From Entomortierella parvispora (Eukaryota > Mortierellomycota > Mortierellomycetes > Mortierellales > Mortierellaceae): a DNA stretch of 64,000 nucleotides. The stretch spans positions 1,364,001 through 1,428,000 of the forward strand of contig OY752151.1 in assembly GCA_963573315.1 (NCBI GenBank), in the 5' to 3' direction. Positions 22,197-32,535 of this stretch are shown here, in pieces; the first letter of the stretch is position 1, and each line of letters begins with the position of its first letter. The notes below the pieces were generated by a model. The model had not been told where the DNA came from. It did not search any database and saw nothing but the letters and a program-made list of their open reading frames with translations. The position numbers and the translations under genes were made by a program.

Positions 22197-23693
22197 TTAC
22201 TTGGCACCGACAATCACACGAGCACTCTGGACAGCGCGGGCAGCAGCATCGCTGACGGACGAGTTGACCTCCTGGACCTTGGTCAAACCACGGTTAACGT
22301 TCTCCTGGATCGAGATCTGGTACTGGGTCAAAGAGTCCTTGACATCCTGGGCGGCGCTCTGCAAAATAGGCAAAGTCTCCTCGGTCGTCAAGTGCAAGAT
22401 GTTACGAGCCTTCTGGATCGCCGACACATCAGGCTTGGTGATCTCGCCCTTCACCAACACGTACCGGTCGTTCACAAAGCCCATCAGGGGCTCCAAACGG
22501 AGCTGAACGTACTCGGGCAACTTGGGGCTGTGCTCCTTCAAGTACACGGACAAGGAATCAATCTCGCTCAAGAGCGAGGCCGACAAGTCAGTAACGCGGG
22601 TCTGAACACGGGTAGAGGCCTCACCAGAGGCAGTGTGCACATTCTCCTGGAGCTCCTTGGCGTGGAGACGAAGAGACTCGACCAAAGCCGTGAGGCGGAT
22701 GTTCAACGCCTGGATCGACTCCTTGGACTTGACCACAGCAGCATTGTTCTCGGCGGCCTTCTTGATGGGTGCCGTGCTGACACTCACGCGGCGGGTGACG
22801 CGCAAAGAGACGGAGCGTCCCAAGTCGACGACACGGGTAGCCTGGTTGCTCTGGGTAACCGTGGACTGGTCATCATCGACATCGGCGGGCAAGTAGCGGT
22901 TGACAATAGTCTCGAGTCCATCGACCAAAGGCGTCGCGCGGGTGTTGACATGGGTAGCCAAGGTCGTGGCCGTGGTAGTGGCCGCAGTCGTAAGGTTGTT
23001 GGCAGTCGAGGCTGCAACGGTGGTGATCTGGTCGCGAGTCGAGGTCGCGGCCGTCGTGATCTGGTCTCTGGTCGAGGCCGCCGTCGTGGCAATCGAGTTG
23101 GTCACAGACTTGACGGGGACAGTGACATGGGTGTCAATGGTAGACTGGATCTGGGTATACGCGTTCTTGGAAGACTCCTCAACAAAGACAATGGGCTTCT
23201 TGACCTGTGTGACAATTTCGGCCGTGGGCTTGGTCACGATGGGGAACGTGGTCTCGAAGAGGTCCAAGGACTTTGTGGCGATCTGGTCCACCTTGGAGAT
23301 GTGAGGCTGAAGGCGAGTCTGGTAGCCCTCAGTGTACTTGGAAACGGTCTCAACAGCAGAGCCAGCAGTGTCCAAGGCGTAGCGACTGTACTTGTTGTCC
23401 TTGGCAATAGAGTGCAGGGTCGAGACAGAGTCGTGAACCAAGGGAAGAGAGCTGACGCGGGCAATGAAGCCAGGGGCGCTGGTGGCCTTTTCAGAATTCT
23501 CCTCAGAGGAAGAGGTGGAAGAAGAAGAAGAGAGAGTACGGGTTGTGGTGGTGGTGGTAGTGGTGGTGGTTTTGCGGACACCGTTGGGCACCTTGACGAC
23601 TTCTTCCTCGACAGATGAGGTCGAGGTACGAGAGTGGTTACGATCCTCGATATCAGAGTTATCTGATTCGGATGAGCTGTAACGAGTGGTCAT
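22197..23693 (-). CDS. Perilipin-family lipid droplet protein
   Basis: Intronless, 498 aa. Perilipins coat lipid droplets and control lipase access. Seen: a Ser/Thr-rich acidic N-terminus with a run of ten threonines, then the PAT-like domain (about 72-180) with LPLVHDSVSTLHSIAKDNKY, a Tyr/Ala segment and LFETTFPIVTKPTAEIV. An 11-residue repeat region (about 205-250; units such as TTAATSTRDQI and TTVAASTANNL) follows, as in amphipathic helices that lie on droplets. The C-terminal half looks like a four-helix bundle, with PKLPEYVQLRLEPL and RYVLVKGEITKPD. It is longer than typical fungal CAP20/MPL1 proteins (about 180-250 aa). The start is the first ATG after a probable leader intron (23725-24408). 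Confidence 0.85.
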   Translation of the reverse strand: MTTRYSSSESDNSDIEDRNHSRTSTSSVEEEVVKVPNGVRKTTTTTTTTTTRTLSSSSSTSSSEENSEKATSAPGFIARVSSLPLVHDSVSTLHSIAKDNKYSRYALDTAGSAVETVSKYTEGYQTRLQPHISKVDQIATKSLDLFETTFPIVTKPTAEIVTQVKKPIVFVEESSKNAYTQIQSTIDTHVTVPVKSVTNSIATTAASTRDQITTAATSTRDQITTVAASTANNLTTAATTTATTLATHVNTRATPLVDGLETIVNRYLPADVDDDQSTVTQSNQATRVVDLGRSVSLRVTRRVSVSTAPIKKAAENNAAVVKSKESIQALNIRLTALVESLRLHAKELQENVHTASGEASTRVQTRVTDLSASLLSEIDSLSVYLKEHSPKLPEYVQLRLEPLMGFVNDRYVLVKGEITKPDVSAIQKARNILHLTTEETLPILQSAAQDVKDSLTQYQISIQENVNRGLTKVQEVNSSVSDAAARAVQSARVIVGAK

Positions 23694-23724
23694 TATGGAG
23701 AGCGTGTGTTTGTTGTGTTAATTG

Positions 23725-24408
23725 CTGTGTGCGAAGAAGGAGAAAGGAAGAAAAAGAAAAGGGAGTAGCGGGTTAGACGAATGTCGATCTTCAAGGGTAC
23801 ACTGTTGACGACAAGGGCTGGATGGAACAAAGCCGAGAGACAATGGTGAGGTTACGCACTCAGTACACCCCTGGAAAAAGAAGAGAAGGGAAAAAGGGAG
23901 AAAGGAGCGGGGGACAAGGAATCACAATGCTGTCTAAACAAGGCGAGCAACAGCAGCAAGGGGGTGGCTCGGGATGGATGATCCGCAAAGAAAAAAGAGT
24001 CGGGTGTTCTCGAAAGACTGGTTCTTTTTTGACGATCGATTACAGTTGCTTCTGTCTTTGTTGTTTGTTGTCGATGTTGGGTGGATGAGAGGACAAGGGA
24101 AGGAGGGAGTGTGTGTGGATTATGGGGTTGCTCTGTCGAGCAATTGTTTGGGTGCTGCGTGAGAGATTGGAAAATACGCCCAGATCGCTGTTGGGGGCGG
24201 TGGGGACACAATGAACGTGGGGACGTGTGCGCGCGCACGCGTGTGTGTGTGTGTTGTGGAGATTGCTGTCGCAAGACGAGCAGGACAGAGACAAGGGTGG
24301 AACGAGTTTCTACCCTTGCTCCCGTCAATTACATCGACAAAGAAAAGGAGGGAAGAGAGAAGAGAGAAGAGTGTAAGAGGGGCTAAAGAAGCAGCTCGGA
24401 TATTGTAC
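23725..24408 (-). other. Probable 5'-leader intron of the perilipin gene
   Basis: On the minus strand a good donor (CCAG|GTACAA, intron first base 24408) and an acceptor preceded by a long pyrimidine tract (CGCACACAG, last intron base 23725) flank 684 bp without coding potential. A TATA-like AATAAAAAG lies upstream near 24655. Inference from splice signals only; no transcript evidence. Confidence 0.45.
24223..24254. repeat. 32-bp alternating purine/pyrimidine tract
   Basis: Strict alternation of purine and pyrimidine with a central GCGCGCGCACGCG and a (GT)n end. Such tracts can adopt Z-DNA. It lies in the probable perilipin leader intron. Confidence 0.85.
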
Positions 24409-24652
24409 CTGGAAGGTCGTTAGTGGTATCAGGTCTCTGCGGCAGGTTGAGGTCGAGAGATAGAGGTGGTGGTGATGGGTATATGTGTGAATGCAACAGA
24501 GAATGAACAAGAGATGCAGACGACGGGTGATGAGGATGCAAGGAAGAGGAAGAGGAAGGATGAGCGAGAGAAAGAGCGGATGAGCAGCAAAGAGTGAGGA
24601 GTGAAGGGTGGAAGTGAAGAAGAAGAGAAAAGAGAGGGAAGAACGAACGGGC

Positions 24653-24666
24653 CTGCCCTTTTTATT
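24653..24666 (-). promoter_or_regulatory. TATA-like element upstream of perilipin
   Basis: On the minus strand AATAAAAAGGGCAGGCC, sharing AAAGGGCAGGCC with the element upstream of ABC transporter A. Distance to the ATG is about 960 bp, which is reasonable only if the leader intron is real. Confidence 0.4.
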
Positions 24667-24840
24667 CCCCTGCTCGACCCGGCATCGCCGGAGGAAATTG
24701 ACACTCCTCCTCTGCAGACACCTGAAAGCGAAACGGTGTTGGCGACCAGAGCGTGAAAGAGGTTCGACAGGCGCATGCCCATGGGGGCGTGTCTGCGTGC
24801 CTGCGTGCCAGCGTGCTTGCTTGCCTGCTTGCTGTCTGGT

Positions 24841-24860
24841 CTGTCTGTCTGTCTGTCTGT
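24841..24860. repeat. (CTGT)5 tetranucleotide repeat
   Basis: Five perfect units, preceded by degenerate TGCC/TGCT copies from about 24786. Confidence 0.85.
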
Positions 24861-25861
24861 TTGTCCTTGTCCTTCACACTCCTTCACGCTGGTTTGCTCT
24901 TGCTGCTCTGCTCTTTCTCACTGCTCGCTCACTCGCGATTTCTCTTCTCGCACCCTGCCTGCTACTGTCACTGGCCCAAAAAGAAATGTGCTCGATTGCT
25001 CAAGACTGGACCGGTAATTGAGTAGCCGCTCGTCTTATTTTGTTATTCTGGCCCATTGCCTGCCTGGCTGAGTTCATGCGTCGCAGCCAAGACAACACAC
25101 ACATGAGTGTGCAAGGGAGAAAGAAAGGCCAAAAAGAAAAAAAAGAACATGACACGCGCAAGACTCCATCATCCATGCGATCACGCAACAACATACACAC
25201 CGCGAGTCAACAACGCACACCCAACACTACTCTCCGCTCCTTTGCTGACTCTTTTTTTCTCTTCCGCTTTGGACTCTTCTCTTTTGGATTCCTCACATCG
25301 CCACCGATGACGAGCAAGAAGAAAAAAAAAAAAAGAGTCCGACCGGTGATAATTTTAAACATTTATCTTGAACAAAAGAGAGAAACCCGAAACCTAGAAC
25401 CCTCTTTTTTTCTCAAGGTCAAATCATCAAATGTGCTATGAAGAAAAGAATACTTTTAGATAAGAAACTCTCTTCACAATCGTGTTTTATTTATGGTTGT
25501 TTGACTCTGAAAGGGAAGAGAGCATGGCTTGGAAGGGCTACTTGGCTCTGTCCGTCGAGCTGCGTGGTGATCAATGTTGTTTTGTTGTTGATTCTGTTGT
25601 CATTGTTGTTTTCTTCTTTTTTGGAACAAGCCCTTGTTGTTGTTGTTGTTGATGTAAGCCCTTGAATGCCTCCTTGTGTTGTCTCGTCCCTGCGCGCCCG
25701 TTCCCCTCTCCTCGAGAGCTTCTCCTTTGCGCCTTCATTGATGAACAAAAAGGGCGTTTTGGCGGTCGAAATCCACAGAAAACAACAAGAAGCGAACACC
25801 CCGCAGACTGCATCGTGTAATTTCTTACATTCTTTGTTAAACCACACATTGTTTTGACCTA

Positions 25862-25887
25862 TTTTTTTTTTTTTTTTTTTTTTTTTT
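25862..25887. repeat. Poly(T) homopolymer, 26 bases
   Basis: Longest homopolymer in the window, in a gene-free stretch. Confidence 0.9.
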
Positions 25888-26579
25888 GTTTACCAGTTGT
25901 TCTTTCAATCGTGGTTCAAAAGAAGGCCAGCTAGGGTGAGGATGTTGCGGGTGGGTCGGATTGTTTCGTAAGAGGGAGAGTGGAGAATGGAAAATGGAGT
26001 GGAGTACTGATTGACTAGACCAGCAGCATGTGCCAGTCTCAACTTCCTCTTACCCCCTTGGCGCGACTATCTCTGCAAGCGAGCACGTTTCAATTGCAGA
26101 GAACCCGAGAACCACGCTAAACAGATGTCCGTTCTCATGAGAAAGCACAAAGAAAACAAGGAAGGGGGGAGAGTGCTCGGGAGAGGGGGGAGGAGCACTT
26201 TGAGCGTCGCTTTGTTTTCTATCTCTGTTTTCGCATTCACACGAGCAACCAAACGAGAGAGGGTGTGTGCGGGCTGCCGCGTTTTTTTTTTTTTAGTCTG
26301 CTTTATTTATTACAATTCTCGACTGCTTTGCAGGAGCTCTAATAGTTTGTCCGATAGTCAATGCGATCGAGAAACCAAACCTGCAGCGGTGAGAGAAACC
26401 AAGGGGAAAAAAAAAGAAGCACGACCCAGCAAAAAAAAAAAGTTCACGCTCAGATCACTTTCACATGCCAAATGTTTTGGGTGATCGATCATAATGCCGA
26501 TTGTGCCCTGTCGTTGTCGTACCTGAAAATTCGGATTGCGCCCGACTTGCTGGGATTGGGTGCCCAGATGGGGAGGACG

Positions 26580-26675
26580 ATCCTCTCTCTCTCTCTACAT
26601 GTATCTCTCTCTCTCTCTCTCTCATGGCTGGTTGACAGGCTGGGATCTACTCCGCCTCTCTCTCTCTCTCTGGCC
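26580..26675. repeat. Interrupted (CT)n microsatellite
   Basis: Three CT blocks of about 14, 20 and 18 bases separated by short unique pieces. Confidence 0.85.
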
Positions 26676-27176
26676 GGATGACGGGAACTTCCGGTAACCA
26701 CGTTCTTCAACTCCTTTCGTTCTCTTGGCCAGTCTTTGCGTCCGTCCCACGAGACAACCTGTCTGCCGCTCGCTCTCCGAGTTTTCATTGGGGGAGAGAA
26801 AATAAAATGGCTGTGCGACGATGATGCCACATCGCTTTGCCGTTTGTCACTCTGTGTCCAACAAACAAATGTCATCTTCTCGGCTGGACCCTGCCTGACA
26901 TGCGTGTTGTACGTTCACTCTCATACATACAGTACATGTACTTTTCCTAGAAACAAAGTATACCCCTTGAAGAAAGAAACGTTGATTGCTTTAATTGATG
27001 GCTCTATGACAATGCAGGCAGTCTATCACATCTAGCACGCTCCCCTCCCCAGTCTTTTTTCCTTTCACGCGATGCCTCGTGAGTACGGTATCCATTTTTT
27101 TTTTCATTATTGCCCCTGGGTAATGCAAGTATGTGGGTAGTCTAAGTCTATGTAATATCTATCACAGTTCCCCGGT

Positions 27177-30100
27177 TTAGTAGACGTCCTTTGGCAACTC
27201 GCCAGCCTGCTCTACCAACTTTCTAAACAACGACTCTCTGTTCTTCAACAGCAGCTCTGGTCGATCAAACTCCTCAACTCGTCCCTTCTCCATCACGAGA
27301 ATCTTGTCAGAGTCCATGACAGTCTTGATGCGATGTGCAATGGTCAACACGGTCCGATCCTTGAACTCCTCTCGGATCGTCTTTTGGATCAACTCGTCCG
27401 TCTCCATATCCACCGCAGCTGTCGCCTCATCCAACACCAAGATCCTTGTCTTCCTCAACAGGGCGCGAGCAAGACAGATCAGAGACCGTTCTCCAACCGA
27501 AAAGTTGTCTCCACCCTGCGAAACCTCAAACGAGAGCGCGCCTGAGAGTGAAGAGATCTTGTTCTTGAGATGAGCTCGCTCCAGGGCCGTCCAGAGTTCC
27601 GCGTCATCACACTCGTGAAACGGATCGAGATTCTCGCGGACAGTTCCTGCAAACAGCGTTGGGTCCTGAGGGATGATGGCCAAGCGAGAGCGCAGGTCCT
27701 TAAGCCCCAAGGTTGAAATGTCCACACCATCCAGTTCAATGGATCCTCCTCCAAGGGCGTCAGCGACAGATCCAATCTTGATATCCTTCAGCTCTTCAGA
27801 TGAAGAGTCTTCCAACTGCGAAGAGTCCGTCTTGTTGTGGCTGGCCCTAGCCCAATAGCTGTCCGCGGCCTCCACAATTCGGAAGAGAGCGAGTGTCAGG
27901 GAAGATTTTCCGGCTCCCGTGCGACCCACGATACCAACACTCTCGCCTGGCTGCACCTCAAAGGACACGCCCTTCAGGACCAAATCCATCCCCTCGCGGT
28001 ATCGAGTCGAGTAATTCTTGAATGTGATCCTTCCCTGCTCTGGCCATTGTGGTGTCGGAGGCAATTGAAGTTGGGGCGGCAAAATACCAGGAAGGACCAC
28101 CGTCTTTTCGTCGTCCTTCTTGAAACCATTGTCAACAGTCATGGGTGCCTCTGGGTTCTTTTCACAGTACTCTTGAATTCTCTCCACGCTCACAAGCTGA
28201 TTCTGCAAGCTTCCCAGCGCCTGAACCAAGTAGGTAATGGTAAACGTCACCGTCAAGGCGTAACTCAAGGCCAGACCTGCCTTTCCAGTTCCCAACTCCT
28301 CCCTCTTCCACACCGACAGCATACTGGTAGCAAAGACGATCAGAGCCCCCAGAAACTCGAGTCGGATGTTCAACCAACGGTTCGCTACCAAAAGATGGTA
28401 ATTGGCGTTCGAGGATCGGTCCGACCTTTCTGCACTCTCAATCAAGTACCGAGACTGAAGGCCCATGGCGCGGATGGTTGAGACACCGGCCAAGGTTTCT
28501 TGAAAGTGCTGATAAAGGGGAGACTTGGAGATGGAGTAGATGCGCTTAAGAGCTCGAGAAGTGCGCATGTAGTAGGTCTGGATCCAAAAGTACACGATGG
28601 CCAAGAAAGGAATCAGGGCCAAGAAAATGGGGAGTGTGAACGAAATCACAACAAGGGTGCCCAGAACGGTGGACAGGAAATAATAGATGTTGGTGATGTT
28701 TGTTGGCATCTCCTCATCCAGGTTTTCGATATCGGTTGAGAACCTGTTGACAATTCTTCCAACACTAAGAGAAACAATTGCAAATTGAGTCGTCAGTACT
28801 CTTATCCAAAAAATTGTGAATCGCTGTTATTCGATACCAATGATCGACGTGGCAACACTTACGGAGTTGTATCAAAGAAGGAGACTGGAAGGCGGAGAAC
28901 CTTAGTCAGAAGGTTGCTGTGCATCACCTTCGACGCGTGAACACCGGCGCCAACAAAAATGATCACATTGACAGTGGTGTCCATGATCATATAAGTCAAC
29001 ACCAGAGCCGCAAAGACGCCCAACAATTCTCCGACGGAGGTTGGTTGTTGCAGCTGTTGGCGGTTGGACCAGTTTTGAAGCCAAACATTGATACCAATCT
29101 GACTGGCCTGGGACATCATGTAGAGAAACAAACTCAAGAACGAGTAAATGTATGTACTATAAATGCAAGAAAAAGGTGGTTGTGTGTGAGTTCTTCGGCT
29201 GATCTAGAGACACCAAGCAAGGCATGCAAAATGTTGAGTAAAAGACAAACGTGGACTTACGCAGATTTGATGTAGCGATGAAAGATTCCCCATCCAACAC
29301 TGCCGACCGCTGCTTCCTCGTCTTGAATCAACTGTCCATCATCCCCCTCCTTGACAAGAGTCAAATCCTCGACGCTCTGGTCGATTTCGAAGTCCTCGGC
29401 GATCGCCTCATGAGAATGATCGGCACTGTCTTTTGAATCCAGGCCATCCGTCTCTTCGTTCTCCTGCTGCTGAACTGCGTAATCCATGATGAGTTGATAG
29501 AATCCCAGCTTGGCGTCCAGCAAATCCTGGTATTGGCCGGTTTCCACAATTTCGCCGTCCTTGATGACCAAGATCTGATCAGCATCGGCCAAATGGTGAA
29601 TACCATGGGTCACCAACACACGTGTCTTGTCTTTAAGCAATCCATCTGGCCCGATCAACTGCTTCCACAAATACTGATCGACATGGGCATCCACAGCGCT
29701 CAAAGGGTCATCCATAATGTAGATATCTGCGTCCTGGTAGGCTGCTCGTGCCAGCGACACTCGTTGCTTTTGTCCACCAGACAGATTGATTCCACGTTCA
29801 CCAATTTCCGTGCTGTCGTTCGCAGGGAAGAGAGCGAGATCGGGGAGCAGGTTGCAGCATTCGAGAACTCGATTGTACCGTTCCCGATCCATAGGTTTTC
29901 CAAACAAGATGTTGTCCTTCACAGATGCATTGATGATCCAGCTGGACTGAGGACAGTAGGCCAGAGATCCTCGGACAGCGACTCGCCCCTGGAGTTTGTA
30001 CATCTCACCGATGACAGCCGAGATAAGGGAGGATTTGCCCTGACCCACTCTTCCAACAACAGTAGTAAGGCTTCCCCGGTCAATCTTGATGTTGATTCCC

Positions 30101-32535
30101 TTGAGCAAAGGCGACGAGTCCTTGACCTCATCCTCCTTTTGATCAGCGGCAGGGACTGGATTAGCAACAGGGGTGTCGGGTTTATCACTCTCAGCGGCGG
30201 TAGACTTGGCTGCTTTCGCTGCGGCAATAGCATCCGGCTTTTTCTTTTTCTCAACATCAATGTCGCTCGTCCATGCGAAGGTTCCTTCCTCGACGACGAT
30301 CGCAGGACCTTCCGTGGAAGCTCCTGTGGGTGAATCCAGTTGTTCACTCGTACCTCGATCCAGCTCATCCTCTAGTAACAGCCCCTGAATGCGCTTTACC
30401 GCAACATTCATGTTGATGATGGTGTTTGCGAGTCCTGAGATGCGTCCGATAGGTTGACCGATACGAGCAAACAAGGTGACACAAATGAAGACCAGCTGAG
30501 GTGTGATCGGGCCATGAGTTCCACCAGGTCCTCCCCACAGTGCGTACACCGTGAAGGTGAGAAGTGACATGACCAAGGGCAAAGACGTGAACATGATGCA
30601 CATCAACGCCCATGCGATACCAATTTTGCGCAGGAACGAGATCTCAGTCTTGCGCAATTGGGTGATTCTCTCTCGGAAGGAATCCTCCTATAACAATATG
30701 AACACAAATAAGAGTGTTAGAAAGACAATGGGTTTATGACCCGCACGACAATGTTCACGTAAAAAAAATTCCTTACCCAACAATACATCTTGACTGTCTT
30801 CATAGCAGACAAGACCTCTGTCAAGAGCCGGACACGACGATCCATCGATGCCAGCTTCTGGTCCCTAGCCTTGCTCAGCCACTTTGCCGTCCATGCCTGA
30901 ACTGGGAAGATCAGGATCACGACACCGACGCCAGTCAAGGAACTCGGCCCCATCTGTCGATACAAGAGCCACATGCCCACGCAAATCTCGAATACGCTCG
31001 TCAACGCCATCGGAAACGCAGTTGTAGAAAACGCGATTCTCTCCACATCGACAGACATGTGGGTCGAGATCTCACCCACAGTCGATCGTTGACGCGCTCC
31101 TGGAGAAAGACGCAGCGACTTTGCAAAGATCAATCCGATCAGTCCAGCCTTGAGCTCAATTCCCAGATTATGACACCCTTGAAAGAATTGACCAGCCGCC
31201 AAAGTGGACATGAAAGTAGCCAAGAACATGCCAAAGGAGAGGATGAGACCAAACGCCTTTGGGTGAAGTTGCGCCAAAGGCGTGTCTGTAACCACGGCCG
31301 TGGTTGGCGTTGTCGTCGTTTCGGCGATAAAGTCCAAGAGCACGGTCAACAATAAGACCTGGGAATACTCGAAGATGGATTGTACGAACGAAAACAGGGT
31401 CACTGGTACCCAGCCCCATCCAAGTGTCCTGAAGGTGATCCACAACAGTGATGGCTCTTTGTTCAATCGCTGGCGATCTGCGACATGTTGGTGCCACAGC
31501 TGGGCAAAGTTGGAATAGCTGTGCTCTGTCTTAATTCTTCGAGGCATCCGGTTTGCAATGTCCTTCTCCTGGAGCGGTTGACGAGATCCCTTTGAAAACA
31601 TGTCCTGGACAAAGTGGAACGTCATCCGCGAAAAGAGGTTGGCTTCGTCGAAAGTGGAGCTCTGTTCAGCACTTGTATCCTGGCTGCTGTTTTCCTGCTG
31701 GAAACCTCCTGCAGTTCTAGGCCATGCCTCTACGACGAATCCGAGGACTGAAGAACCAAAGTAGACGCAAAACGAGACAAACTGATTCTGTCCTGAGAGA
31801 CCGGTGTCGTGCATTGTTCTAATGACGATGATCGATGCCATGATGCAATATACGTAGTAGCCGTAGACAATAGACGAAGATCGAATCTCCAGTCGAGCTT
31901 GAAAGTAACCCAGGGCCAAGGCAAAGACCTATGTAGATCAGCGAGGTGGATCTCGATTAGTCAAAACGGCAGAGTTCGAAGAATGAGTTGATGTTTGTCA
32001 TCGTCATTGTTGCATACCCAAGAGATGAATAGAGTCGATGTAGCAAAGAGGGCTGAAGGTGAGGCATCTTGTTGACTCAGTTGAACAATCCTAGCTAGCA
32101 GAGCAGCAGCCATGACGGTGTTGCTCATGACCGACAGACCATATTGATATCGGTTGTTGATCCTGTGGTTGATGCCTCGTTGATGTGCCGAGAACAAGAA
32201 ACATCCTTGGATCGCGAACGAGAACACGGCAACCAGTGCAGGCAGCCCAAGAAGAATCCTACGTTCATTAATAGGGTCAGAATTCGAACTTTTAGGACCA
32301 GAAATTAGTAGCAACAGGGCAGTATCTCTCCTTACGTGTCCTCAAAGCAGAGGGTGAGGTCGATCCTGCTGTCGCTCGTGGGTCCCTAGATCAAAAAAAA
32401 AAAAAAAAAAATCAATGAGTTGTAGTCGAAACAGCCCCGATCTACATAAGCTCAAAGAATCAGATCCAGGGCAAAGTAAAGCCTCCAACCTGAACTTACC
32501 CATCCCTCAGGATCGCGACAATATGAAAGACTCAT
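27177..32535 (-). CDS. ABCC/MRP-type ABC transporter B (full length with TMD0)
   Basis: Seven exons on the minus strand: 32535-32500, 32385-32336, 32258-32018, 31928-30777, 30687-29261, 29156-28863 and 28764-27177, giving 1595 aa. Seen: TMD0 opening with CRDPEGWGPTSDSRIDLTLCFEDT-type sequence split over three small exons, five hydrophobic segments, TMD1, and NBD1 with a Lys/Ala-rich insert (about 634-687) before Walker A GRVGQGKSS (about 704), LSGGQ and DDPLSAVD. TMD2 follows, then NBD2 with Walker A GRTGAGKSS (about 1347), a Ser/Asp/Glu-rich insert of about 40 residues (1366-1405), the signature FSVGE (Gln replaced by Glu) and the intact LVLDEATAAVD. It shares its SFFDTTP|VGRI intron with A and C. 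The conserved order of domains and both complete NBDs indicate an active exporter; substrate unknown. Confidence 0.93.
32393..32411. repeat. Poly(A) homopolymer, 19 bases, in intron 1 of transporter B
   Basis: Read on the transcript it is a U run ending six bases before the intron's acceptor, so it doubles as the polypyrimidine tract. Confidence 0.85.

Larger units (their letters stand above)
23694..27176. other. 3.5 kb without a recognisable gene
   Basis: Between the perilipin start and the 3' end of transporter B. The first kilobase is probably the perilipin leader and promoter. The rest holds simple repeats: (CTGT)5 at 24841-24860, a T26 run at 25862-25887, several (CT)n blocks at 26580-26675, and GTT repeats near 25635-25650. 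Short open frames on both strands are low complexity and matched no family. No tRNA was found by eye. Confidence 0.6.

Noticed and set aside
22392-23618. 408-codon open frame on the plus strand opposite the perilipin gene
   Set aside because: It is Gly/Arg/Val-rich and exactly antisense to a well-supported gene; it is open only because of the biased codon use of the perilipin.
24608-25021. 137-codon open frame on the plus strand
   Set aside because: Composed of tetranucleotide-repeat translation (Cys/Leu/Val runs), no family match, overlaps the likely perilipin promoter.
14563-32535. Identical 36-nt first exons in transporters A and B and in the coiled-coil gene
   Set aside because: In A and B it is probably common descent; the third case has unrelated sequence and is best taken as coincidence.
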